A program made the position numbers and the translations under genes. Below are positions 48,283 to 56,093 of a stretch of 64,000 bases of DNA, one piece after another. The stretch spans positions 1 through 64,000 of the forward strand of contig NZ_CP007753.1 of assembly GCF_000757845.1 (NCBI RefSeq), read 5' to 3'. Under the pieces are notes generated by a model. It had not been told where the DNA came from. It worked only from the letters and a program-made list of their open reading frames with translations, and made no database searches. The stretch comes from Prochlorococcus sp. MIT 0604 (lineage in GTDB: Bacteria > Cyanobacteriota > Cyanobacteriia > PCC-6307 > Cyanobiaceae). Numbering within the stretch: position 1 is the stretch's first letter; each line of letters opens with the position of its first letter.

Positions 48283-48355
48283 AGTTTGTTGTCAGTTTGT
48301 TTTGGCAATTATTTACTCTCTCTATAGAGAATTCGTAATCTGAATTTAAAAATTA
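48283..48355 (+). repeat. Diverged fourth module: 11-bp dimer and weak inverted repeat
   Basis: AGTTTGTTGTC (48283-48293) and AGTTTGTTTTG (48294-48304) form a dimer of the same period. TCTCTATAGAGAATTCGT follows, with TAGAGAATT starting at 48325, again 21 bases after the dimer end. The right arm of the inverted repeat is eroded. ATAACTATGTTT (48262-48273) just upstream resembles the right-module motif of A and B. No guaA-type core separates it from cassette C. Confidence 0.65.
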
Positions 48356-48361
48356 TTGCTT

Positions 48362-49840
48362 TTAGAGAATATCTTTGTATCTCTCATTTATTTTTAAAAT
48401 TTTTATAGCAGGTGTAAGCATATCTTTGTAGTTCTGCCATCCTCCAATAGATTTAGAATTAATTGGTGAACGAATTTCAACATTACTTGCTGTTAGAACC
48501 GATCTTTTATTTAATTGAGGCGATAAGTAAGTTTCTTGCCATTCCCATTTTAACCAAGCGATCATATTTTTAATTATCTTTTTTGGATTAATTACTAATA
48601 AATCGTAATTCAAATCATAAATATTTGAACTAAACCTTTTTTTATATTCTTGCATTGTTAGTTCTTGGTCTAAATAAACTTTTGCGCAATCTTTTAATGA
48701 TGAAGAATATGAGTTGCCTCTAGCAAAATTTGCTCTTGTAATAGAGAGAATATTATCTAGGGGATGTCTAAAACAATGAATAATTTTAGCGTTAGGCATA
48801 TTATTCAAAATAACTCCCAAATATTGATAGTTATACAACCATTTATTAGTAGTAATTTTAAAATTCCCTTTAAGATTTTTTATTTCTTGAAAATATATTT
48901 CACTTAAAGATTTATTTTGATCTTTTTTTTTGTTGATAAGAAATGCTTTTTCGAGTAGGTTGATTTCTCCAAGATCTGTTACTTTATTATTCATACTCAA
49001 GATTGATTCAACTAATGTTGATCCGCACCTAGGCATACCTACTATGAAAATGCTTTCTGGACTTTTCACCTCTTGATTTTGTATTAATTTTTCTCTTTCA
49101 GATTCAATAAGCAAATTTTTAGATTTTGTGATTAAATATTCTGCGTTTGATTTATAAGTCTCAAGCTTTAAGTTATTCGCTAATTTAAGATTTTGAGTGC
49201 TTTTTTTGTAATTTTTTTCTCTATGTAATATGTTCGCTCTTGCGAAATAAATATCGATTTTTTCAATATTGTTTAACTTTTTTAAAATATTTTTTGAAAA
49301 AAGATTTTTTTTCCAATTTAAGTCTTTTTTTGAATATTTTAATGAAGAAAGAGAAAAATATGCTCTTGCAAAATTAGATTTTAGTTCAATTGCTTTTAGA
49401 AATGATAATTCTGCATCTTTCAGTTTTCCTAAGTCTTTTAGAATGCTGCCAAGATTAAAATGTAATTCGGCAAAATCAGGTTTTAGATCAATTGCCTTGC
49501 GATATGATAATTCTGTATCTTTCAGTTTTCCTAGATCTCTTAAAATAGTTCCATAGTTGGAGTGGAATTCCGCTACTTCAGGTTTGAGTTTTATTGCTTT
49601 TTGGTATGCCAATTCTGCATTTTTTAGTTTTCCTAAACCTTTTAATATATCCCCGTAATTTGCAAATAATTGTGGATCATTAAAACCGTTATTTAAAAGA
49701 AAATTGTAGTTTTTGATTGCATCAGAAATCTTTCCTGCAGAATGTAATTTTAATGCTTCATTAAAAACTGCCTTAAAAGACTGCATTGAATTTTTACTGT
49801 TACTTTTTTTTGATTTATCTTTATCTCCAAAACTATTCAT
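48362..49840 (-). CDS. TPR-sulfotransferase
   Basis: The N-terminal 160 residues carry TPR units in nearly identical copies (KLKDAELSYRKAIDLKPDFAEL type). The C-terminal part is a PAPS-dependent sulfotransferase with the 5'-phosphosulfate loop IVGMPRCGSTLVES near 265-275 and the 3'-phosphate region C-F-R-H-P-L-D-N. Such fusions are common in Prochlorococcus islands and probably decorate surface polysaccharide or lipid. The acceptor is unknown. Length 492. Confidence 0.88.
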   Translation of the reverse strand: MNSFGDKDKSKKSNSKNSMQSFKAVFNEALKLHSAGKISDAIKNYNFLLNNGFNDPQLFANYGDILKGLGKLKNAELAYQKAIKLKPEVAEFHSNYGTILRDLGKLKDTELSYRKAIDLKPDFAELHFNLGSILKDLGKLKDAELSFLKAIELKSNFARAYFSLSSLKYSKKDLNWKKNLFSKNILKKLNNIEKIDIYFARANILHREKNYKKSTQNLKLANNLKLETYKSNAEYLITKSKNLLIESEREKLIQNQEVKSPESIFIVGMPRCGSTLVESILSMNNKVTDLGEINLLEKAFLINKKKDQNKSLSEIYFQEIKNLKGNFKITTNKWLYNYQYLGVILNNMPNAKIIHCFRHPLDNILSITRANFARGNSYSSSLKDCAKVYLDQELTMQEYKKRFSSNIYDLNYDLLVINPKKIIKNMIAWLKWEWQETYLSPQLNKRSVLTASNVEIRSPINSKSIGGWQNYKDMLTPAIKILKINERYKDIL

Positions 49841-49929
49841 TTTAAATATTGAGTTTATTATTTTTTATACTAGTATCATTAAAAATATAAATAAAATAAT
49901 TTCATCAATATATCAAATTTATCAATGAG

Positions 49930-49946
49930 ACTACTGAGTGAAAGTA
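49930..49946 (+). other. Decayed guaA-type core at the right edge of the island
   Basis: ACTACTGAGTGAAAGTA matches ACTATTGAGTGGGAATA at 13 of 17 positions. It lies in the gap between the sulfotransferase and the Cas4-like gene. AGTTTATTATT (49852-49862) is near the expected distance for a right-side 11-mer. Both are weak; this is a tentative right boundary. Confidence 0.35.
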
Positions 49947-50021
49947 AGTTAAAAAATTTTCAAAAAGATTTAAGACTTTTATTTTATGTAAGTAATATTT
50001 TTAAATGAGATATTAATCATA

Positions 50022-50735
50022 ATGAGCAATATTATTAAATTAAGTAGATCTACTGTTGAGAAATATCTTAGTTGTCCGAGATGTTGTGTGCTCGACAAAA
50101 AATATCAAATAAAACCACCATCGCTTCCATTTACTTTAAATATAGCTGTTGATAATTTATGTAAAAATGAATTTGATTACTATAGAAAAATTCAAGAAGC
50201 GCATCCTTTATTTATTAAACATGGTATTAATGCTGTTCCTTTTAAACATAAAGACTTAGAACGTTGGAGAAGTAATTTTCAAGGGTTAAGATATCAGTCA
50301 ATTGAACATAATTATGATTTTGGTGGAGCTGTGGATGATATTTGGCAGAAAAAAAATGGTGATCTTATTGTAGTTGATGTAAAAGCAACATCTAAGAATA
50401 ATTTTGATTGGTCTGAGACTTTTAATAAATACGAATATGCAAAAGCTTATAAGAGACAATTAGAAATGTATCAGTGGTTATTAAAAAAAAACGGTTTTCA
50501 AGTAGCTAAAGAAGCTTATCTTTTATATTTCAATGGAAAGAAAAATGAGGAGTTATTTAATAATCAACTAAATTTTGATGTACATCTAATTAAATTAGAT
50601 TGTTCTACTTCTTGGGTAGAAAATAAGATAATTGATACTGTCAATTTATTACGTTCGGATAATTTCCCCAAGCCTTCCTTAAATTGTGAATACTGTAATT
50701 ATTTAAAGAAGCGTTGGCGGTTATCTAGAACTTAA
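50022..50735 (+). CDS. Cas4/RecB-like PD-(D/E)XK nuclease
   Basis: The nuclease core shows D105-D106, then D119-V-K121 (GGAVDDIW...LIVVDVKAT) followed by a Q-L-x-x-Y helix (KRQLEMYQWLL), as in RecB-type exonucleases. Cysteines flank the domain: C18, C21, C22 near the start (SCPRCC) and C222, C225 near the end (CEYC). This layout resembles the iron-sulfur staple of Cas4 and AddB. No cas genes or CRISPR array are present, so it acts in repair or DNA end processing. Probably a resident gene beyond the island edge. Confidence 0.8.
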   Translation: MSNIIKLSRSTVEKYLSCPRCCVLDKKYQIKPPSLPFTLNIAVDNLCKNEFDYYRKIQEAHPLFIKHGINAVPFKHKDLERWRSNFQGLRYQSIEHNYDFGGAVDDIWQKKNGDLIVVDVKATSKNNFDWSETFNKYEYAKAYKRQLEMYQWLLKKNGFQVAKEAYLLYFNGKKNEELFNNQLNFDVHLIKLDCSTSWVENKIIDTVNLLRSDNFPKPSLNCEYCNYLKKRWRLSRT

Positions 50736-50815
50736 TATTCATAAGATAATTTTTTATATATCTGGAAAAATAGTCAATAAAAGATAATCTTTAATTAGAT
50801 TATTAATTAAGGGCT

Positions 50816-51424
50816 TTGATAAAATCGAAAAATTCTGAAAGTAAGATAACTAATCATCTTCAACAAGATGTAGTAAAAGTATCTGGCAAAACAATTTTTA
50901 TAAATCCTTTTTTATATTGGCGGAGATTTGACGAAAATACTAATAGATGGCTTAGAGAACCTGGTCAAATGTCAGAAGACCAAATTTCACCTAACAGGAA
51001 ACGTTTTTTTCCAGAAATAGAGTGGGCTGATTTAAGTCATGAGCAAAAGCTGATAAAAGATGCAACTGTTGAGATGTTTTTAAAAACTCTTGAATTGATA
51101 AGTACATTTCATCCTTATCTAAGTGCAGGACAATTATTAGAAGTGGAGAGAAAAATGGCCATTACAAAAAAGATTCCTTTCGAAAAGTGGGTAACAAAAG
51201 CCTTCGCTAAAAAAACTAGATTATTAGAAAATGAAAAAAGAAAATTTCAAAGAGAGCGATTTATTAGTGGCTGGAGGGAATGGTTTAATCTTGTAAATAC
51301 TCAACAAGCCATTTTGCCGCTAATAGTCACAATATTTATTTCTTCATTTATTGGATGGTCTTTAGGGATATCAAAGAATAGTTGTAATCCTTATTTTGAA
51401 CAAAATATAGATCAATCAAATTAA
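50816..51424 (+). CDS. Conserved cyanobacterial protein with C-terminal membrane helix
   Basis: A 202-residue protein with a TTG start, a soluble aromatic-rich domain (FINPFLYWRRFDENTNRWLREPGQM) and one hydrophobic helix at about 167-190 (ILPLIVTIFISSFIGWSLGI). No family with a known role is recognised. It sits between the Cas4-like gene and PBP2 on the same strand. Confidence 0.75.
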   Translation: MIKSKNSESKITNHLQQDVVKVSGKTIFINPFLYWRRFDENTNRWLREPGQMSEDQISPNRKRFFPEIEWADLSHEQKLIKDATVEMFLKTLELISTFHPYLSAGQLLEVERKMAITKKIPFEKWVTKAFAKKTRLLENEKRKFQRERFISGWREWFNLVNTQQAILPLIVTIFISSFIGWSLGISKNSCNPYFEQNIDQSN

Positions 51425-51531
51425 TTTTTTTGATATTTTTTTAGTATCTAAGTTAATATAATTTTGAAAAAATAAATTTCTTATCTAATATTATATTAGA
51501 TGGAATAATTGCTTAAAAAAGTATAAGTTTT

Positions 51532-51675
51532 ATGGGTGAAAATTTGAATTCAAAAAATATTGAAAATGATGAGTTTAATCTGAAAACTAACGATAATGAT
51601 TATCAAGATTTAATTACTAGACTTAAAGAGATAAAATTAACCATTGCTCTATTGGAAAAAACAAAATTTAAATAA
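51532..51675 (+). CDS. Very small protein upstream of PBP2
   Basis: An ATG-started frame of 47 residues begins MGENLNSKNIENDEFN and ends in an amphipathic helix, LITRLKEIKLTIALLEKTKF. The composition is plausible for a real protein, and the PBP2 start follows the stop by 11 bases, so it may be translated from the same message. No known family. Confidence 0.5.
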   Translation: MGENLNSKNIENDEFNLKTNDNDYQDLITRLKEIKLTIALLEKTKFK

Positions 51676-51686
51676 TTTTTATATTT

Positions 51687-53477
51687 TTGATAAAAGCAAG
51701 TCTTAGTAAAAAAAATATTTCATTAAAAAGACAACCACTCGTCTTACTTATTTTTTCTTCTATTTCCTTTTTATTGATTCTATTTAGGTTAATTTTTTTA
51801 CAACTTTTAAATAATGAATCTTTTAAAAAGATGTCAGATGAGAATAGGATTAGACTTATTGCTTCACAGCCAATACGCGGAAGAATACTAGATAAAAATG
51901 GTTATGTTTTAGCAGATAGTAGAGTTAAATATTCTTTAATAACAAAGCCCCAATCTGTTAACAAAAGTAATTGGGAAAAACATAAATCAAGCATTTCTAA
52001 TTTGTTAAATATTGATAGTAATGTAATTCAAGAAAAATATGCTGATGGTCTAGAAAATCAAAAACTCTCAGTAACTATTCTTGATGATTTAAATGTAGGT
52101 CAATTAATAAAATTCAAGGAAAATGAAGGTAATTTAATTAGTTTTGAAATAGCAACCAAATTAATTAGAAATTATCCTTATAAATCCCTTGCTGCGCATG
52201 TAATTGGTTATACTCAGCCCATTACTGAATCAGAATATAAATTCTTATCTAAGAAGGGTTATAAATTAAATGATTTAATAGGAAGAACAGGAATTGAATA
52301 TGTTTATGAAGATTTTATAAGAGGTGAATGGGGTGGAGAAATAGTTGAAGTCAATTCATTAGGAAAATTTCAAAGATCATTGGGTACAAGACCTCCAGCA
52401 CAAGGTAAAGATATTGAACTAACAATCGATCTAAATCTGCAACTAGTTGCTGAGGAAGTTCTTAAAGACAAAAAAGCTGGAGCGATAATCGTTATGGATC
52501 CTAGAGATGGTGCAATAAGAGCAATGGTAAGTAGACCTAATTTTGATTTGAATTTTTTTTCAAAGGATTTTAAGCCTGAGAAAGAATACAATAATATATT
52601 TAATTCTGCTGAAAAACCTCTTTTTAATAGAGCATTAAATGCTTATGATCCAGGAAGTGTTTGGAAAATCGTAACTGCTTTAGCGGGGTTGGAAAGTGGG
52701 AAATTTCCTAGAGGTACCATGTTAGAGACGAAACCATGTATAACTTATGGGAGTCAATGTTTTAGAGAGCATAATGATTTAGGCTTTGGAGTAATAGGTT
52801 ACGAAGATGCTTTAAGAGTTTCTAGTAATACATTTTTTTATCAAGTAGGTTATGGAGTAGGAGTTGATGAAATTCATAAGGTCTCTCGAAAACTTGGTTT
52901 TAATTCTTTATCTGGAATTGAAATTTCTGAACAAGAAAATATAGGATTAGTAGCTAGTAGTGAATGGGCTAAAGAAGGTCGAGGGTGGGGGCAACCGGGA
53001 AGAACACCTTGGGTTCCAGAAGATATTGCGAGTATGTCTATTGGACAATTTGTTGTACAAGTAACTCCAATTCAAATAGCTAGAGCATATGCAGCTATTG
53101 CTAATGGAGGTTACCTAGTTACTCCACATTTGACTAAAAAAAATGTAGAAAGTCGATTAGATAAAAAACGTATTTCAATTGAGATTGATCCACAAAATAT
53201 TCAATTGATAAAAAATGGTCTCAGGAAAGTAGTAGAGTCTGGTACAGGAGTATCAATTAATTATGGAGTTTCAAATTTACCTCCAGTATCAGGTAAAACA
53301 GGAACTGCTGAAGATGGTGAAGGTGGCTCAGATCATGCTTGGTTCGTTTGCTTTGCCCCTTCGGAAAAGAGTGAGTTGCTTATAGTCGCTTTTGCACAAA
53401 ATACTCCTGGTGGAGGTTCAGTTCATGCACTTCCTATGGCGAAAGAAATTCTAAAAGTTTGGAATAAAAATAATTGA
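51687..53477 (+). CDS. Penicillin-binding protein 2 (class B transpeptidase)
   Basis: This 596-residue class B PBP has a single N-terminal membrane helix (about 18-40), a pedestal domain with RGRILDKNGYVLAD, and the transpeptidase domain with SxxK at S324-V-W-K327, S-S-N further on and K537-T-G-T540. The catalytic set is intact. It is of the MrdA/FtsI type and would cross-link peptidoglycan for elongation or division; sequence alone does not settle which. The start is TTG. Confidence 0.93.
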   Translation: MIKASLSKKNISLKRQPLVLLIFSSISFLLILFRLIFLQLLNNESFKKMSDENRIRLIASQPIRGRILDKNGYVLADSRVKYSLITKPQSVNKSNWEKHKSSISNLLNIDSNVIQEKYADGLENQKLSVTILDDLNVGQLIKFKENEGNLISFEIATKLIRNYPYKSLAAHVIGYTQPITESEYKFLSKKGYKLNDLIGRTGIEYVYEDFIRGEWGGEIVEVNSLGKFQRSLGTRPPAQGKDIELTIDLNLQLVAEEVLKDKKAGAIIVMDPRDGAIRAMVSRPNFDLNFFSKDFKPEKEYNNIFNSAEKPLFNRALNAYDPGSVWKIVTALAGLESGKFPRGTMLETKPCITYGSQCFREHNDLGFGVIGYEDALRVSSNTFFYQVGYGVGVDEIHKVSRKLGFNSLSGIEISEQENIGLVASSEWAKEGRGWGQPGRTPWVPEDIASMSIGQFVVQVTPIQIARAYAAIANGGYLVTPHLTKKNVESRLDKKRISIEIDPQNIQLIKNGLRKVVESGTGVSINYGVSNLPPVSGKTGTAEDGEGGSDHAWFVCFAPSEKSELLIVAFAQNTPGGGSVHALPMAKEILKVWNKNN

Positions 53478-53517
53478 TAAGAAGTTTTAATTACAAATTC
53501 TTATGTTTTTATTTTTT
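53477..53517. terminator. Possible bidirectional terminator between PBP2 and the FMN reductase
   Basis: ATAAGAA and TTCTTAT pair across a 14-base loop, and GTTTTTATTTTTTT follows on the plus strand. The hairpin overlaps the FMN reductase stop region. The loop is long, so strength is uncertain. Confidence 0.4.
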
Positions 53518-54025
53518 TCATTTGCAGAAGTCTTTGAATAATATCTTGAATAGTTTTTGTATCTATAGGTTTGCTATATGAGGACAAAAGTTGTCTTCCT
53601 AATACTTGACTTCCTAAATGCACTAATTGAATGCGTAATGAGGTCAGCAGTTCTAACCCTATGCCTCCAGAAAATGTTGCAATTGCAATCGGTTGACCAT
53701 TAAATAAATTCCTAAAGTCATCTCCCGAAATAGAAAGCCATGCTATAAAGTTGGAGAGAATGGGTGGTATTGATCCATTATATTCAGGTGCACAAATCAC
53801 CCATCTTTCAATCTTGAAAAGCTTTTTTTTTAATTCTTTTATTTCATTTGGAATATTTTCTTTGCCGTGAATTCTTGGATTAAATAATGGAATATCAAGA
53901 GTGGTAAGATCTAAAATTTCAGCACTTATTTTAAGTTCATTACTTTTTTCAAGAAAATTTTCAGAAAGTTCTAGATTTTTACCACAACTAGCTGTAATGA
54001 TTATAAGATCTTTTGTTTCAGTCAT
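53501..54025 (-). CDS. NADPH-dependent FMN reductase family protein
   Basis: A 174-residue flavodoxin-fold protein with an S/T-rich phosphate loop (TASCGKNLELSE) and the hallmark CAPEYNGSIPPILSNFIAWLS, which binds the flavin ring. Members reduce FMN, quinones or chromate with NAD(P)H. It follows flv1 by 18 bases, so it may belong to the flavodiiron unit and help supply reduced flavin; that link is inference. Confidence 0.88.
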   Translation of the reverse strand: MTETKDLIIITASCGKNLELSENFLEKSNELKISAEILDLTTLDIPLFNPRIHGKENIPNEIKELKKKLFKIERWVICAPEYNGSIPPILSNFIAWLSISGDDFRNLFNGQPIAIATFSGGIGLELLTSLRIQLVHLGSQVLGRQLLSSYSKPIDTKTIQDIIQRLLQMKKIKT

Positions 54026-54043
54026 AAATTAGAAAAAATAAAT

Positions 54044-55846
54044 TTAATAGTTAGCGCCTGTTTTGCGGTGATGAACTGCTGTTAGACTATCGGATTTTAG
54101 TATATTACCGTGTAGTACTTCGGCGTAAATTAGCCAATGATCTCCGCATTCCATTCTGTCTTTTACAGAAGCATCTAGCCATGCGAGTGACTCAGGAATG
54201 ATTATCTGTTGATTAGGAGTTAATTCAATACTTATTCCTTCAAATCTATCTTCTCCAGGTGCAAAGGGCTTTGTAAATCTTTTTAAAGGTTCTTTAAAAT
54301 CTTTTTCGCTAAGAATATTTAATGCAAATGAATCTCCTATTTGCAGAAGAGACTCTACCGATCTATCTTTGGCTACCGCAATACTCAGCCCGGGCGGAGA
54401 AAAACTTGCTTGACTAACCCAAGATGCAAGCATAGCTCCTTTAATATTATTCTCATCTTTGCCTTTAGAGGCTGTTAGGACACAAAGTGAACCAATTACT
54501 CTTCCAAGAGCTTGTAGCTTTGGATCCGTTTTGCTTGTAATCATTCCAGTATCAGATTGTCTGGGTTTTTTCTTTGCTTTTTTTATTATTTTTCTTCCAA
54601 AATGAGTTCCTATTTCTTCTAGCTCTTTAATTTTTGGTTTATTTGGGCTGAATTTAATCCTTATAGGGTCAAAACTAAACTTAAAACCACCGTCTTTTAA
54701 TTTTGATTCAAGTAAATCTATAGCTTCGCCGCTCCAGCCAAAACTACCAAAAATTCCGACTGGCTTATCTCTATTACCTTCTGCTAACAATGTTCCTAGA
54801 GCACTAACTATTGGAGTTGGGGCGTGACCACCCAATGTGGGTGAGCCTATTAGATATCCATCAGCATTTTGTATAGATTTTACAAGTACATCATTTGGTG
54901 TAAATTCACAATTAATACTTTCAACTTCTACGGAGGTTCTATTAATCCCTTTAGCCAATGCATCTCCTATTGAGGCTGTGTTTCCATATGCACTTGCATA
55001 TATCAGAGCGATCTTAGGATTATTTGTTGTGAGATTCTCTCCCCACCTAATATAGTCATTTAAAAAGCTTTTAAAGCTATATTCGATCGCGGGACCATGT
55101 AATGGTGCAATAGTTTTAATGTCATAGTCTGCAATTTTTTCAGTTATTGATACTACTTGGTTAGACATTGGTGCCATCAAGCAATCATAAAAATGTTTCC
55201 TATCAATTTCTGTACTAACTCGATTTGTTTCAGACCAATCAGCAGAAGCAATGTGAGCGGAGAAAATTTTTTCGCTAAGCAATATTTCTTGATTTCGTTC
55301 ATAAATTATCAGGCCACCAGGCCAACGTGCTGTTGGAATAGGAATTAACTCTAGTGAAATGTTATCTAATTCTAAATTAAGTTCTTTTTTGATTATGTTG
55401 ATTTCAGGTAATTGAATTTCAATAAAGTTTTCTAAGGTAGGATTTCTTTGATTCCAAAGTTCGCTAATAAGTTTATAACCTGGATTAGAGCAAGTGATAG
55501 TTGTATTGTGAAATTGGGTACTTATATTTTTTATAGTTTCAATAATTTGGGGATTAATATGACCAGAAATGAAGTTGATTTTATCTAATGTATATTGATC
55601 GCGAAACCTAGAAATTACTTTATTAAATGAATTTAAATATTGTTTCTCAGGTGGATGAATAATAAAAAGTTCCTCATGACTTCTAATGAAAAAAGTATTA
55701 AAAGAGGTTCCTCTTTCCAAGTTAAATTCAAGTTCAAATCTTTCTTTATTTTGGTCTAAGAATCTCACACAAGAAAAATTTCCGGTAATTTTAAATTCTG
55801 ATAAGTTTTGATTTTCTGCAAGTAATCTTATATTAATATCTGACAT
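54044..55846 (-). CDS. flv1: Flavodiiron protein, Flv1 type
   Basis: The 600-residue protein has the cyanobacterial three-domain layout: a beta-lactamase-like domain (1-250), flavodoxin domain (about 277-420) and flavin-reductase domain (about 450-600). The diiron ligand motif is lost: H96-x-N98-x-Q100-I101 stands where H-x-E-x-D-H occurs in Flv3. This fits Flv1, which works with Flv3 in light-driven oxygen reduction at photosystem I. It is separated from flv3 by a 3-kb insert, but remains on the same strand. Confidence 0.92.
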   Translation of the reverse strand: MSDINIRLLAENQNLSEFKITGNFSCVRFLDQNKERFELEFNLERGTSFNTFFIRSHEELFIIHPPEKQYLNSFNKVISRFRDQYTLDKINFISGHINPQIIETIKNISTQFHNTTITCSNPGYKLISELWNQRNPTLENFIEIQLPEINIIKKELNLELDNISLELIPIPTARWPGGLIIYERNQEILLSEKIFSAHIASADWSETNRVSTEIDRKHFYDCLMAPMSNQVVSITEKIADYDIKTIAPLHGPAIEYSFKSFLNDYIRWGENLTTNNPKIALIYASAYGNTASIGDALAKGINRTSVEVESINCEFTPNDVLVKSIQNADGYLIGSPTLGGHAPTPIVSALGTLLAEGNRDKPVGIFGSFGWSGEAIDLLESKLKDGGFKFSFDPIRIKFSPNKPKIKELEEIGTHFGRKIIKKAKKKPRQSDTGMITSKTDPKLQALGRVIGSLCVLTASKGKDENNIKGAMLASWVSQASFSPPGLSIAVAKDRSVESLLQIGDSFALNILSEKDFKEPLKRFTKPFAPGEDRFEGISIELTPNQQIIIPESLAWLDASVKDRMECGDHWLIYAEVLHGNILKSDSLTAVHHRKTGANY

Positions 55847-56093
55847 TTTAAAGAATTATTTTCTAATAGTGGTTAGTGACTTTCTAGTGATACCAAGGGG
55901 TGATATGCACTTTCAACGGATTTTCAACTATCGACCAGAACATTTAATTCTTGGAAAACCGTTTTGTATCAGTTGATTATACCTAGTAATAAAGAATTAT
56001 GGATAATTATATTTTTGCTCTATGGAATTTGTAGAAATTTGTTTATTTAAAATTAAATAGTGATTTAGATTACTAAATAATGATTTAAGTAGA
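55847..56093 (-). repeat. flv1-side end of the flv3 insert
   Basis: From flv1 outward: TTCTAATAGTGGTTAGTGAC... (55861-55891), a second copy of the flv3 3' end; the 12-mer TAGTGATACCAA (55885-55896); and the dimer CACTTTCAACG/GATTTTCAACT (55908-55929), which on the minus strand reads AGTTGAAAATC-CGTTGAAAGTG. GCTCTATGGAATTTGTAGA (56018-56036) loosely resembles the inverted-repeat region of the guaA cassettes. No gene is seen. Confidence 0.8.

Larger units (their letters stand above)
47001..49946 (+). mobile_element. Cassette C and a decayed neighbour, with DnaB-like and sulfotransferase genes
   Basis: The left end is clear: core, CAGCTATAAC, GGTTTTACGTG words and the inverted repeat. The right end is worn. 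A second left-type module (dimer AGTTTGTTGTC at 48283 and weak inverted repeat at 48325) precedes the sulfotransferase gene, and a core-like ACTACTGAGTGAAAGTA lies at 49930. I read this as two cassettes fused by deletion, but a single one is possible. Confidence 0.45.

Noticed and set aside
36370-49990. tRNA gene as the integration target
   Set aside because: No tRNA cloverleaf was recognised in or beside the block; the repeated cores match the guaA and flv3 gene ends instead.
50022-50735. Cas4 as part of a CRISPR-Cas locus
   Set aside because: No other cas gene or array anywhere in the window; only the nuclease fold is supported.
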